From Platanthera guangdongensis (Eukaryota > Streptophyta > Magnoliopsida > Asparagales > Orchidaceae), in contig CM077161.1 in the NCBI GenBank assembly GCA_039583875.1, forward strand, positions 62,625,885-62,689,884: a DNA stretch of 64,000 nucleotides, read 5' to 3'. The notes under the pieces are model-generated. The model ran no database searches and was not told the DNA's origin. It saw only the letters and a program-made list of their open reading frames with translations. Shown in pieces: positions 10,901-21,349 of the stretch; positions within the stretch are counted from its first letter, which is position 1, and every line of letters starts with the position of its first letter. Position numbers and translations under genes: made by a program.

Positions 10901-13148
10901 TCTCATCGCAGTTAAAATTTTCGAGCGCAAAAAGATCGTCGTTTAAAAACGTAGACTCAAAAATAGGGGAAGAACAATCTCTGAGACATGTGTCTAAATT
11001 ATAACAAAAGTCATCGCTCGATGACGAGTCTCCTATGGAGGGATTAATAGAGAAAGTAACTTCGTCATCTCCTACCCGAAGGAGGAGACGACCGTTACTG
11101 ACATCAATTAATGCGCGGGAGGTGGCGAGAAAAGAGCGACCGAGTATAATTGGTACATCGGTGTCCTCCTCGATGTCCAAGATGACGAAGTCTACCGGAA
11201 AGATAAACTTATCAACTCGGACAAGTACGTCCTCCACTACCCCGACAGGAAACTTAACCGAGCGATCCGCTAGTTGGATTCGCATTTTAGTAGGGGCCGG
11301 AGTGCCCAAACCTAATTTTTGAAAGAGCGAGAACGGCATCAAATTAATGCTCGCGCCTAAATCTGCAAGAGCGTATTTTACTAATATATTGCCAAAAAGG
11401 CACGGGATGGAGAACCGTCCCGGGTCATTTCTTTTTAGGGGCAATGTATTAGTAAGAGCCGCTGAGCAGTCAGCATTAAGAGAAATATGCGAAATATTTT
11501 CTAATTTTTGTTTGTTGGAAAGAAGTTGTTTTAGGTATTTCGCATATTTAGGCATCTGAGAGAGTGCCTCGCAGAAGGGAACATTAATATGAATTTGTTT
11601 TAATAATAAAATAAATTTTTCAAATTGCGCGTCCTTACGCTCACTATTAAGTTTATGCGGATACGGCAAGGGCGTTTTAATAATTTTTTCATTTAAAATT
11701 TGTAAAGGCGGCGAAATCAAAGAAGGGGGAAGAGGGGTCGGAGGTGAAATATGTACCTGAGGATCGGTCCGTTTTGGATCGATCACCTCCTTTCCGCTAC
11801 GGAGGGTTATAGCGTTGATATTTTCCCGCGGATTGGGCTCCGTGTTTCCCGGCAGTGCCCCGAGCGCGCGCTCGGACATCATTCGCGCTAGCTGTCCAAC
11901 CTGGAGTTCTAAGTTTTTTAGCGATCCGGTGATGTTCCGGATATTTGACTCGTTGGATGCTATATATTTAGAAAAATTATCCTCCATCGGGGAGGGTTTT
12001 GGAAGAGGGGGAGGCGGCAGAAATCCAGGCGCGAAAGAATTGGGGGGGCGCTGCGCATTATTCGGATTGCTCCATGAGAAGTTGGGGTGGTTCCTCCAAC
12101 CCGGATTATAGTTATTGCTATAAGGGTTGTTATTGGGGTTGAAGGAAGGTCGCCCAGCATTTCCCACGTAGTCTACGAATTCATTTGCTACGCCGGCATT
12201 AGGGGGAATCGCCCAAGGTGGAGTGGTGGAGGCAGCAGACATCTCCGCCACCTGCTTTGTCAGCCTTTCAACTTGAAGGGCTAAGTGGGCAGTGGCATCC
12301 ACTTCGAAGAGGCCGGCCGCCTGCTTGGGACGTCCCCGAGGGACGTTCCATTGGTAGGCGTTCATAGCCATCTCTTCAATAAGAGCTTGGGCAGCCTCGG
12401 GGGTCTTATTATTCAAGGTACCCCCGGCAGCCGCGTCAATCATTTGACGCGTCTGATAATTAAGCCCATTGTAGAAGATTTGGACCTGCAACCACGCAGG
12501 CAGCGCGTGGTGCGGACACTTGCGGAGGAATTCCTTAAAGCGCTCCCAAGTCTCAAAAAGAGACTCAGAATCGTTCTGCACGAACGAAGAAATGTCCGCC
12601 CGTAACTTTGCAGTTTTGGCGGGCGGAAAATACTTCGTTAAGAACCGCTCCGCAAGCTCGGCCCAGGTGGTGATACATCCTCGTGGGAGGGAATTCAACC
12701 ACGCCTTAGCTTTGGATCTGAGGGAGAATGGAAAAAGGCGCAAACGAATGGCGTCATCAGTGACGCCATTAATCTTAAAAGTGTCGCAAATCTCCAAAAA
12801 ACTGGACAAATGAACGTTCGGGTCCTCATCCGGCTGTCCATCGAACTGCACGGCATTTTGGATCATTTGGATAACGCTCGATTTGATCTCAAAATTATTG
12901 TTCGCCACCGTCGGGCGGACAATACTGGACCCAGTATCGTCCAAATTTGGTCGGGCGTAATATGACATTGTACGCTCGAGGGCCGCGTTCGGATTGGGGT
13001 CGGCCATAGGAACGGCAGAGGGTTCTCCGATGGATTCTGCGGGATCCAAAGAGGGATTTCGGCGTTGAGACCGAATACGCGCAAGAGAGCGTTTGATCTC
13101 AGGATCGAAATCCAAATTTTCGGACTCCGAAGGCTGTCCACGGGTCAT
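7911..13148 (-). CDS. Athila-type gag-pol polyprotein, intact
   Basis: One uninterrupted 1745-residue frame encodes all proteins for reverse transcription and integration except an env-like one. In order: gag capsid (about 95-265, with [20 protein letters not shown] and [10 protein letters not shown], and no CCHC knuckle seen), aspartic protease (DLGAS at 596-600, ILGRSFL at 668-674), reverse transcriptase (about 870-1060, with FLDG and FMDD at 1022-1025), and RNase H (about 1165-1290, with Asp1171, Glu near 1210 and Asp1237). Integrase has a zinc finger (about 1382-1425), catalytic Asp1454, Asp1512 and Glu1548 with 35 residues between the last two, then a C-terminal VNGHRLK tail. The start ATG is the first in frame after the primer site and leader. 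All catalytic residues I can check are present, so it may be functional. Gag and pol are fused without a stop or frameshift. Confidence 0.95.
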   Translation of the reverse strand: MTRGQPSESENLDFDPEIKRSLARIRSQRRNPSLDPAESIGEPSAVPMADPNPNAALERTMSYYARPNLDDTGSSIVRPTVANNNFEIKSSVIQMIQNAVQFDGQPDEDPNVHLSSFLEICDTFKINGVTDDAIRLRLFPFSLRSKAKAWLNSLPRGCITTWAELAERFLTKYFPPAKTAKLRADISSFVQNDSESLFETWERFKEFLRKCPHHALPAWLQVQIFYNGLNYQTRQMIDAAAGGTLNNKTPEAAQALIEEMAMNAYQWNVPRGRPKQAAGLFEVDATAHLALQVERLTKQVAEMSAASTTPPWAIPPNAGVANEFVDYVGNAGRPSFNPNNNPYSNNYNPGWRNHPNFSWSNPNNAQRPPNSFAPGFLPPPPLPKPSPMEDNFSKYIASNESNIRNITGSLKNLELQVGQLARMMSERALGALPGNTEPNPRENINAITLRSGKEVIDPKRTDPQVHISPPTPLPPSLISPPLQILNEKIIKTPLPYPHKLNSERKDAQFEKFILLLKQIHINVPFCEALSQMPKYAKYLKQLLSNKQKLENISHISLNADCSAALTNTLPLKRNDPGRFSIPCLFGNILVKYALADLGASINLMPFSLFQKLGLGTPAPTKMRIQLADRSVKFPVGVVEDVLVRVDKFIFPVDFVILDIEEDTDVPIILGRSFLATSRALIDVSNGRLLLRVGDDEVTFSINPSIGDSSSSDDFCYNLDTCLRDCSSPIFESTFLNDDLFALENFNCDENTSIDLSFEPIGKKDIGIKTSLEEPPCLELKPLPDSLKYAFLGKDDTLPVIISSHLSESETSDLLGVLLKHRDAIAWQISDLKGINPSFCTHKIFLLDNCRKTIQPQRRLNPNMKDVVKAEIIKLLDAGIIYPISDSTWVSPIHVVPKKGGLTVVENEHNELVPTRTVTGWRVCIDYRKLNDATRKDHFPLPFLDQILERLSGHPYFCFLDGLSGFFQIPISPDDQEKTTFTCPFGTFAYRRMPFGLCNAPATFQRCMLAIFGELVGDIMEVFMDDFSVFGSSFPSCLHNLDRVLQRCEDTHLVLNWEKCNFMVREGLVLGHMISSKGMEVDKAKVEIIEKLPPPSNVKSIRSFLGHAGFYRRFIQDFSKITKPLTRLLEKESNFVFDNECESAFNFIKQKLINSPILVAPDWTLRFEIMCDASDIAVGAVLGQRINKYFHPIYYASKTLTSAQGNYTTTEKELLAVVFAFDKFRSYITLSKVIVFTDHSALKYLLAKTDAKPRLLRWILLLQEFDLEIRDKRGAKNLAADHLSRLENPTAEALVESDINDRFPEERLLAIPTSSSSPPWFADFANYLVARVLPKDFSSQQKKKFFSDLKYFFWEDPFLFCLCADQAVRRCVAGVECTQILRHCHEGPAGGHYQANRTARKALEAGFFWPTLFKDAHNFVRACDSCQRSGNISRRDEMPQNMFLECEVFDLWGIDFVGPLPPSFKNMYILVPVDYVSRWAEVQALPTNDARVVVTFLKKLFSRFGTPRAIVSDRGTHFCNTQMAKTLARYGVTHKLATPYHPQTSGQVEVVNREIKCILEKTVSLNRKDWSIKLDDALWAYRTAYKTAIGCTPYRLVYGKACHLPVELEHRALWALKLLNLDANLAAQNRKLQLNELDEWRANAYESNKFYKERSKFYHDRKLKPPKTFSPGDLVLLYNSRLRLFPGKLRSRWSGPFKVEEVWPYGTVLVSHPDKGSFKVNGHRLKLYIAGDPVGGNFESITLLDI

Positions 13149-13298
13149 ACACCCGAATGAAAAGTAGAAAAATTAACTCTCTTTTTTTTTCGGATTTTGA
13201 AGAAAAGTTTTTTTTTTTTAAGTTTTTTTTTTTTTAGTTTTTAGAAATAAAAGTAAAAGTAATAGAGTTCGGATTCGGAATAACAACTCAAAGAGAAG
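13149..13298 (-). other. Athila leader between primer site and gag-pol
   Basis: About 150 bp of noncoding leader with T-rich runs on the plus strand (A-rich in the transcript). Confidence 0.6.
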
Positions 13299-13316
13299 TC
13301 CCCGGCAACGGCGCCA
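13299..13316 (-). promoter_or_regulatory. Primer binding site, tRNA-Asp type
   Basis: On the minus strand TGGCGCCGTTGCCGGGGA lies six bases inside the 5' LTR. It is complementary over 18 bases to the 3' end of plant tRNA-Asp(GTC) including CCA. This sets the minus-strand orientation of the element. Confidence 0.9.
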
Positions 13317-15726
13317 AAAACTTGATTTGCCCGCGAACAGACTCTTACTGTTGTTGGTTCGGTGAGTCGATCGCCGCGGGCTTGCTAGGGTAGACAAGTG
13401 CACCTATCGCAAGTAGTACTCGATATTCGGGAGAATACCGAGGTCGTATTATTCCCGGGAACGGGTTGATTACCCCTACTCCTCCGAAAACACTATTATT
13501 TTACCGAAATAGAAGTTGAGGGTTTTAAGTAAAATAGGAACGAAAATAGATTTTAAGAAAGTAGATGATGAAGAGATAACTCCCGGTATCGAATTGCGTT
13601 AGGATTAAAAATAGATTTGAATAACTAGATATCTAAAGTTTCAATTTAATTAATGCGGAAACTTGGCCGTGGAGGTTCAAAATAATGAGCTCACCTATCT
13701 CTAGGAATATCGCTCACCTAGACATTAAGGCTATTCGACCGGGCTCTCGTCCGACGAAGGATTCCCCTTAATGCCCGCAGTACGCTAAGAACCCCGCTAT
13801 TGGGTGGGGAACCCGATCCGGTAGAGTTAGCGCGCCTCCTCTCTCGAGGGTTAGTGCGGAACTCTATCTACCCAGGGGTGATCTGTCCATATGCACGGCC
13901 TCTCGGCTAGCTAGCGTATGGATAACGGAAATAGAGCCCACACATCGATATGTGGGTCTACGCGTCGTTAACCCGGGGTAAACCTTAAGTTTTTAATTAA
14001 ATTGAAAAATTAGACATTTGGTTATTTAAAACATTTTAGATCCCAAACCTCTTCGATACCGAGGGCTAAAAGAAATTAGCCACTCATCGGAATGGGGAAA
14101 GCTTGTATGTTTGGTTATGCGAGCGTCCTAAACTATTCGCTGAAAGGTTATAAAGAAAATAAGAAGAAAAGCAAAATAACCTAATTTTAGAAAAGTTATT
14201 ACAAATAAACACACCCGCACTCATTCAAACATATAACAAAAGGAAGAAATAAAACTAATTTACACATAAGAGAAAATTGCATAATTGACATTTGCAGGTC
14301 CCACTCAAACGAGTGGGGGCGGGAAATAAAAGCTGAAAAGTGCATAATTGAAAGTTGCAAGTCCCACTCAAACGAGTGGGGGCGGAAAATTAAAGCTGAA
14401 AATTGCAAGTCCTACTCAAACGAGTAGGACTGAAATGAAAGCGAGTCCTACTCAAACGAGTAGGAGAAAATAAATGCGATTACAGGGCTTTCTTAAATAT
14501 TTACATCAAAATACAGTCCGACCATTTAACTCCTAGCGAGTAGGCGGAAAATCAAATCCAGCCATTTAACTCAAGTGAGTAGGCGGAAAAATAAAGAATG
14601 AAAATTACAAGTCCTACTCAAACGAGTAGGACTAAAAATACAGACCGGCCATTTAACTCAAGTGAGTAGGCGGAAAAATGAAAAAATGAAAACACTTGCT
14701 TGAATGAAATCCAGCCAATTAACTCAAGTGAGTAGGCAGAAAAATAAAACAACACACGCACTCTACTTGAATAAAATCCAGCCAATTAACTCAAGTGAGT
14801 AGGCGGAAAAATAAAAACAACACACGCACTCTACTTGAATAGTAACTACTCACGCACTCGACATAAATAAACACACACACACACACTTGCATAATTTAAC
14901 TTAGGAGCTGAAAAATATCTCATACACGCACACACTCGTGCTAAAATAATTGCAAAAATCAAAGTTATCGAAAAATTAAAATGACTGCATTTCTACCGCT
15001 GGAATGCAGTAGAAATGCATAAAAAGGCAAAATAAAAATTGTTTGAGCAAAAAGTTTTCAAATTAAAGTGAGAAGGGCAAGTGCCCGAAAAATTAAAACG
15101 GTTACATTTTTACCGTTAGATTTTGATAGAAATGCTAAAAAAGTGAAAATAAAAATTGTTCGAGCGAAAATATTTTTTGTAATTACTTAAAATGAAAGTT
15201 GATGAATAATAAAAATAACAATTTATACATTACTATAGCCTTGTAAAATGAATTAAAAAGAGGGAGTAAGCTAAAAAGAAGCATTAGTTTTATAGTTAAA
15301 ACAAAGTAAAAGCTAAGTTAAGAGAGGTGAAAATCACCTTTTTTAAGTTTAACATGTTCATAAGAATGCTTTTTAAAGTATGAAAATCCTAAATCTAACC
15401 AAATTTAAAGAGTGAGAATGAAAATCGGCATAGTAACGGCTATAAGTTTTGTTATATTTGGAAAAATAAACGAGAACATTTGCGTTTTAAAACATGAAAG
15501 TGTATAAGATTGAAGTAAAGGAGGCCTTTAGAGAAAATTCAGAGCATATGAGGATGAGAAAAATATCTATTTTATTAATAAAAGAAGTTGATTACAGGAG
15601 CTTAAACAAACTAAATTCAAAAAGGGGGAAAGAGAATCCTTACATAGCACTAAAGCAGCTCTAACGGCAGCCCTTATACATCAAAATGGTTCGGATTTTT
15701 GGAACCCCTAACTCATACAGCAGCTG

Positions 15727-15738
15727 CCTTTTTATAGG
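15727..15738 (-). promoter_or_regulatory. TATA box of the Athila 5' LTR
   Basis: Minus-strand CCTATAAAAAGG, conserved at 5363-5374 in the other LTR. It lies directly downstream of the CACGGGCGTG array, a normal promoter layout. Transcription would begin near 15,700 and run leftward. Confidence 0.65.
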
Positions 15739-15754
15739 CAAAAATTTCCAAGTA

Positions 15755-16310
15755 CACGCCCTCCGACACGGGCGTGTCGGGGGGCGTGTCAGCACTATTT
15801 ACCGCGGGATTCGGCGACCTGACGGATTTGACGGCGATTTGACTCTCCGGCCGAAAACGCGGCGGTCACGCCCCAGGGTCACGGGCGTGACGGTGGGCGT
15901 GTCATTCGGCGCTTTAAGGCGATGTTGACTTCGGGATTCGCCGGCGGCAGTTTGTCGGGGCGGACACGGGCGTGGCGCACATCGGACACGGGCGTGTCCC
16001 TCTTGGGTTCGACGAACGCTGAGCGCGGAACATTGACCAGGTTGTCACGGGGCATGTCGGGCTGCCACGGGCGTGTCGCACATCAGACACGGGCGTGGCC
16101 CTCTTGGGTCGACGAAAGTTGAGTTGAAATTATCAAGCGGGATGGACACGGCTGGGTCACGCCCCGTGTCAGATTGACACGGGCGTGTCGAATTATGGAA
16201 CACGGGCGTGTCAGGCTTTTATCTTCAACATTGGCTTCTTTTCGGGATTTTGAGCTGTCACGCCCTGGTCACGGGCGTGACCAATATGTCACGGGCGTGA
16301 CATGTCATTT
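15755..16310. repeat. Array of GACACG-GG-CGTGTC interrupted palindromes in U3
   Basis: About ten copies of the core CACGGGCGTG, most extended to GACACGGGCGTGTC or TCACGGGCGTGA, irregularly spaced over 550 bp just upstream of the TATA box. The same array is at about 5391-5946 in the left LTR, where one core is mutated. Arms are 4-6 bp around a two-base centre. The position suggests a cluster of binding sites, but no factor can be assigned from sequence alone. Confidence 0.8.
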
Positions 16311-16476
16311 TTTTGCAGATTTTGACTTTTTTCACTGAAAATTAAAATAAAGCAAGTTAGTATAATATTTACAAAAATAGGAGCATTTTATTGAATAAAA
16401 ACAAGTAGAAATGACAAAAATTAAATAAGACGACTTAAGTAATGTACATAAAATTAGGTATATTTACAACTCATCA

Positions 16477-16481
16477 CGTCG
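16477..16481. other. Target-site duplication CGTCG, right copy
   Basis: Exact repeat of 2954-2958. Confidence 0.9.
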
Positions 16482-17518
16482 CCATTAAATAAAATATATA
16501 ATTACAAATTACATAATTATAATTATATATTTTATCAATTTTTTATTTTAGCAATTTTATTTTAAAATGTTTTATTTCATGCATTTTACTATATTGCATT
16601 TTATTGTATTGTTTAAATTTCATGTAATGATGGGTGCCTATAACCATCATAGTTTCATTTTGAATTTTGAATGGAGAAAATTGAGTGGTGTGGGCTATAT
16701 ATAGCCATGTATTGTATCATTTTGATTAGATAATGAATGATAAGAATTTGAATCCCTAAATCTTTCTTAAGATCTTTTCCCCCTTATCTCCCCTCTCTCC
16801 CTCTTGAGAATTTGGCACCTCCTATCCTCCTCCCCTCTCTTTGGCCGCCGACCACTATCCCCCCCCCCCTCTCTCTACTCGACCTCCTCTCCACCACCCC
16901 CTCCATCTCCTCATCTCCAAGGAAAAAACTGACCCCCTCCTTGTTCATCTAGTTCGGCCAACCACCCGAGCCGCCACCCACTTCTCCCCTCCCTTGCTAC
17001 ACTCGGTCACCCTCCTCCCTCTCCACCATCAAAGCCGACCACCCTCATAACTCCAAAAATCCGAGTAGCCCCTCATCAATAACAAATCCCGACCACCCTC
17101 ATCTTTATTTGGTGAAACTCGGCCAAGACACCAAGATCTCTCCTTATGATTCTAACTCCGACGTGAAGCAACGAAGGCGGACGAGTTTTCTCTCCATTCG
17201 GCGTGACTCCGGCGGAGCCTTTGAAGAACAATCTAGAGAATAGTGAATCAGAATCATCCATTCTGATTGTGTAATGAAAACATGTTACTTTGGGTGTTTT
17301 CCCTCTAGATTAATTTTTGTGGTGGAATACCGTGGCATTGATTCTTGATAGCATTATTTTCATCGTGGTTTTCTTCGATTGATTTTGTTGTTCATCCTTA
17401 TTTTATTTAAGTTCGAGTGGTTTCGAGAACCTTCATTTTCTCTTTTTTGGGAGAGATCTACCGTTTTCTGAATCGTAAATTTTGGTAGATTTCTTTTGGT
17501 ACAACCATCACTCCATCA
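16482..17518 (+). repeat. 3' LTR of the old gypsy element, second part
   Basis: It resumes after the Athila insertion and ends at CTCCATCA (17511-17518), the exact inverse of the start TGATGGAG at 2788. It contains a TATA-like palindrome and then a C/T-rich stretch (about 16,770-17,050), as often found downstream of an LTR start site. The open stretch 16841-17050 is Pro-rich and reflects this composition. Confidence 0.6.
16693..16706 (+). promoter_or_regulatory. TATA-box palindrome of the old gypsy LTR
   Basis: GGCTATATATAGCC is a perfect 14-bp palindrome. It is placed 5' of the C/T-rich leader, in keeping with the core promoter of this LTR. Confidence 0.5.
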
Positions 17519-18338
17519 GACAGTGTGGATCCTTTTAGATGGAAAGAATATTGGTCAATAGCATTTATTCGATCCGAATCGGTTTGGCTACCCGTACGTT
17601 AACATCTAATTGATATAATTGTAGTATGTGTGTGCCGCATTGTAGTTTTGTTCGAGTGTAGAATTTGATTGTGGAGTGGCAATCGTGTTTAGTCCATAGA
17701 TTTTACGTTGTCGCCATGAGAGCCTGCATCAACGGGGATTCATTTTGATATTGGGTTGTCAATTGCTCCTTAGGCCAAATCCCCAACCGATTAGAATTGG
17801 GCTTGGCACCTTAAGTTCTTCTTTAGGCTAAGATTTGACTATGGTTGACATTAGGGTTGACTTGGTCAACTTGATAAAGTGGTTGACCCCACTTGATGTT
17901 CATGGGTCACATGGCAACATCCAGTATTGGTTTGGCCATGGTGGGGTCTTAATGGGGCTATTTGATCCATATAGGTATGATTTGATCCTAATTGAACTAA
18001 GTTTGACTTTAGTCAAATTGGGTGATTTGGTTGACCCAATGTTGAGGTCCATGATCAATTTACTCACTAATAGAGTTAGGAGGGTATTGATGAGGTCAAT
18101 TAGACTAATTGAAGTCTAACTTGGCCTTTTACTATTTATTTGGGCTAAGTTGACTCAAAGTTGACTTTTGTCAATCTGGGTAGTTTGGTTAACCAGTTCA
18201 TGTGATCTATGGTCAATTGACTCAACCTTGGGGTTAGTGATGTAGTGGTGAGGTCAATTTGGGCTTGTGAGTTCAATTTGAGGTGAATTGGCCTATGTTG
18301 ACTTGTGTCCCTTTGGGTGCACTAGGTGTGCTCATCTT
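17519..18338 (-). repeat. Probable Tekay/Del-like LTR, left segment, rich in TTGAC/GTCAA
   Basis: Noncoding sequence ending at the SIRE insertion. From about 17,820 it is packed with TTGAC and GTCAA words (for example GGTTGACTTGGTCAACTTG), a composition I associate with Tekay/Del LTRs. It is probably continuous with 34741-34853, where the minus-strand LTR start TGTAACATCC lies. The left limit is not resolved and no primer site was seen, so this may be a solo or truncated LTR. Confidence 0.45.
18334..18338. other. Target-site duplication of the SIRE element, left (ATCTT)
   Basis: ATCTT precedes the left LTR. ACCTT follows the right LTR (34736-34740), four of five bases equal, in keeping with one later substitution. 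Confidence 0.6.
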
Positions 18339-19542
18339 TGAAAGTTATTTAACGTTAGGTTAGCTAATCACCTAGAGGGGGGGTGAATAGGGTCTTTGAT
18401 CTTTTAATAAATCTTTTGTTGTTTTCAACTTCTTCTATCTTGAGCTTGTCCTTAAATCCTGCAATCATAAAGACAAACAAGAACACACAACAAACAACAG
18501 AATTTATAGTGGTTCCCCAATTGGGTACATCCACTTTCGCTCTCCACCTATCCAAGCTTATTTGTTGGACTCGACACAAACTCCTCCAAACTGCTCCTAA
18601 GAGCTTACACCTCAGATCCTGCAGGATCTTCAAGTCTCCTCCAAGACTCACTTCTCAGCCATAAGGGCCTACACTCAATGGTCAGCTGACCATCTACCTC
18701 AGGCTGTTAAGCCCTACACTCAGTCTTGGAGGACAGCCCTACCTCAAATCCTAAAGGATCCTACCTCAGAGCTCTACAGAGCTCCTACAATTAGTGACCT
18801 GCAAGCCACCTACCTCAGCCTTATCTCTAAGGCCTACAGCTCAGCCTTTTCAGCCCTACAACTTCGGGCACAAGGCACTACTCTCAGAGTGCTGCATCAC
18901 TTATATAACTCAGTACCCCTCCAGGTACCTACCTTAGTGCCCTTCAGGCACCTACAGATTAGTGACAAGCTTGTCACCTACCTCAGGCACAAAGGCCCTA
19001 CACTTAGAGACCAGCACTATCCTACCTCAGACACTTAAGCCCTACAGCTCAGATCCTCACTTGTATCCTACCTCAGTGCCCCAATAGGGCACCTACCTCA
19101 GTGATAAATTTGTCACCTACAGCTCAGCCACAAAGTGCCCTACACTCAGATTCAGGAAACTTGAATCCTACAGGAAATAAAATAGTAATTGAAGAAAATG
19201 AAATAATTGACTCAGAGAATTAACTCTGAGTCAACTTTGCTGGACTGAGCAGATTTCAGTCCAGCTCACCTGCTGTAGAAGGAATCAGCCTTCTTCTACT
19301 GCTATCACTTTTATACTGCTGCGCTGATGAGCATCTTCCACCTTACTGAGAGATGAATCAGCTAAATTATTTTGTAGAGAACAATCTTGCTGAGGTTGAA
19401 GAGCTTCAGCTATCCTTCCTTGCCTTCAGGTTACCTTGGCTGGACCTCAGCTTTCAAGCATGATCGGAAATTAATGTCCAGCCGCCTCTACCAGTTTTTA
19501 TTTCTGTTCCTTTGATTCATTAACCCTAATTCTTTATTGTTT

Positions 19543-19555
19543 CCCCTTTTATATG
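19543..19555 (-). promoter_or_regulatory. TATA box of the SIRE LTR (left copy)
   Basis: Minus-strand CATATAAAAGGGG, matched in the other LTR by TATATAAAAGAGG at 33443-33455. Confidence 0.5.
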
Positions 19556-19693
19556 CGTTGATTTAAATCAACGACACCATAGTATGTGGGCCAACCAAGG
19601 ATTGGTGAGCGCCAACTCCATTAAAAAGGGACAAAACATCTTCCGGCGCTGTAGCAGCTTTCCCGCAACGACTTCCTGTAATTTTGACTTTGA

Positions 19694-19701
19694 TGACGTC
19701 A
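19694..19701 (-). promoter_or_regulatory. TGACGTCA bZIP-type site in SIRE U3 (left copy)
   Basis: A perfect TGACGTCA palindrome 139 bp upstream of the TATA box. The right LTR keeps the identical octamer at 33594-33601 with the same 139-bp spacing. TGACGTCA is the consensus for plant TGA/bZIP factors. Function here is inferred. Confidence 0.5.
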
Positions 19702-20852
19702 GCAGTGGTCATCAACATCTGGACTTAGAAAATTTTTCTGAATCCCATCAAGCGTTGAGTGATGTTGAGACACTAATTGCCATGACTTGGCTCTCAGCGC
19801 TTCTGGACTTAGAACATTTCCTGGCTTTGTCTCAGTGATTTTGTCTCAGCGGTCTCAGCTATTTTCCATTATTAGCTGAGACAAGCCTTTGTCTCAGCAC
19901 TTTCCTCTTATCTGTTGTCTCAGCAGTTTCTACACTTCAACAATCTCAGCAGATTTGTCTCCGAGGTCTCAGCGGTTTTTCATTTATCAGCTGAGACAAT
20001 TCTTTGTTTCAGCGCTTCCCTCTTCATTAGAAGTGTTGAGTGAACCTACTTCACTCAATGCTTCCGGAATTAGAAAAATTCCAGCTAATTTTGTTCTCAG
20101 CCGTTTACCTCTTAAATGTCTCAGCACTTATTGCTTTATTTAGAAGCGTTGAGTGAACTTGCTTCACTCAATGCTTCTGGACTTAGAAAGTTTCCAGCTA
20201 ACTTTGTCTGTGTTGTCTCTACTATCTCAATGTCATCTTCTCTGCTGTCTCAACTGTCTTAACGCCATCTTCTCAGCTATCTCAGCTGACTCAACGTTAT
20301 CTTCTCAGTTGTCTTCAGCTGTCTCAACGCTATCTTCCCAGCTATCTCAGCTGTCTTAGATGTCTCAACGCCTTCTTCTCAGTGGTCTCAGCGTTTATGC
20401 CTTAGAAAGATTTTATGGCTTTAGCTTGGCAAGCTTTGAGCTAAGCTCGACAAACCGCACACTGAGCTCCACGAACTTTGATCTTCTCAGCCCTCTCAGC
20501 GATTTTTTCCTTTGTCAATTTTTCTCTTGCTTCAGCTGACAAGCTTGAGCTGAGCTCGATGAACTGTAACCTAAGCTCGACGAACTTCGAGCTAAGTTTG
20601 ACGAATTTTGTATCCTAATTTCTTAAGCATATGCTGAGTTGAGCTCGACGATCATGAAGCTGATTTCGATGAACTCTAAGCTGAGTTCGACGAAATTTGA
20701 GTTTAATGCCCAACTCATTTTTCTTTACTTTTCCAATCATGGACTATCTGCATGTATGAACTAAAGCACACATCAAATACATTATGCACTTTAGCATGAT
20801 TGGTGATGGCACTTCAAATCCTGAGGAACATTGTAGGGCACAATTCCCAACA

Positions 20853-20864
20853 ATCTCCTCCTAT
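20853..20864 (-). promoter_or_regulatory. Polypurine tract of the SIRE-type element
   Basis: Minus-strand ATAGGAGGAGAT directly abuts the LTR start TGTTGGGAATTG. Confidence 0.7.
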
Positions 20865-21349
20865 TTGAAGAATGTAGAACACACATCCATGCTAAGGTGC
20901 ATCAACACAGAAAAAATATCATGATAGATCTAATGATACATTATCATGACAACTAGCCATCCCAGTACAGGGTAACTCCCCTTAGATGAGATGGCTTAAC
21001 ACTATGATTGATAAACTAATGGTACAGGTGAATTAACAATCATTGATAGTTGTGAAGGTATGATTAACAACAAGAACTTTAGTAATCATTTACATGGTAA
21101 ACACTATGATTAAGATGAACCAAATCATTAACTTAGTCAATCAACACATCAAACTTGAGATAACATGATATTCATTAAAGAACAGTATGTTTATCTAATA
21201 CAGATATACATTTATCACATCAATATAGTTAGGGTAAACACATGTTGAATTCATTGATAAAGATTTGAAACTTTTACATTGTTGAAATTCATTATAAGAC
21301 ATAGATCAGACAATAATTTTTGAATAAGCTTAGGTCTTGCAATCTTCTA
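20865..21349 (-). other. SIRE 3' noncoding region
   Basis: About 480 bp between the end of the env-like ORF and the purine tract. It is AT-rich with no frame or motif recognised. Confidence 0.5.

Larger units (their letters stand above)
2959..16476 (-). mobile_element. Complete Athila-type Ty3/gypsy retrotransposon
   Basis: A 13,518-bp element on the minus strand. Two 3154-bp LTRs with TG...CA ends flank a tRNA-Asp primer site, a single uninterrupted gag-pol frame and a purine tract, with a perfect CGTCG target duplication outside. Athila assignment rests on gag motifs ([30 protein letters not shown]), a protease with DLGAS, an RT with FMDD, and the primer site. There is no long env-like frame in the 1.8 kb between pol and the 3' LTR, although many Athila elements have one. 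By eye the LTRs differ at about 14 positions with no length change, so insertion was recent in evolutionary terms. Confidence 0.95.
13323..16476 (-). repeat. 5' LTR of the Athila-type element (right copy)
   Basis: The second 3154-bp LTR, upstream in element orientation, so its promoter would drive gag-pol. It is nearly identical to 2959-6112. From the TATA box, U3 is about 0.75 kb (about 15,730-16,476) and the rest, about 2.4 kb, is transcribed R/U5. Confidence 0.95.
18339..20852 (-). repeat. 3' LTR of the SIRE-type element (left copy)
   Basis: Aligned by eye to 32241-34735 over its whole length, from TGAAAGTTATTTAAC to CACAATTCCCAACA. It holds low-complexity arrays: a CCTACCTCAG-type repeat (about 18,660-19,150), CTCAGC runs (about 19,840-20,380) and GAGCTCGACGAACT-type units (about 20,430-20,700). 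Frames inside it are repeat-derived. Confidence 0.88.

Noticed and set aside
8539..12813. Several plus-strand frames of 60-135 codons opposite the Athila gag-pol
   Set aside because: They are antisense shadows of the real polyprotein, with no domain of their own.
13299..13316. Match to tRNA-Asp
   Set aside because: It covers only the 3' 18 bases and sits just inside an LTR, so it is a primer binding site and not a tRNA gene.
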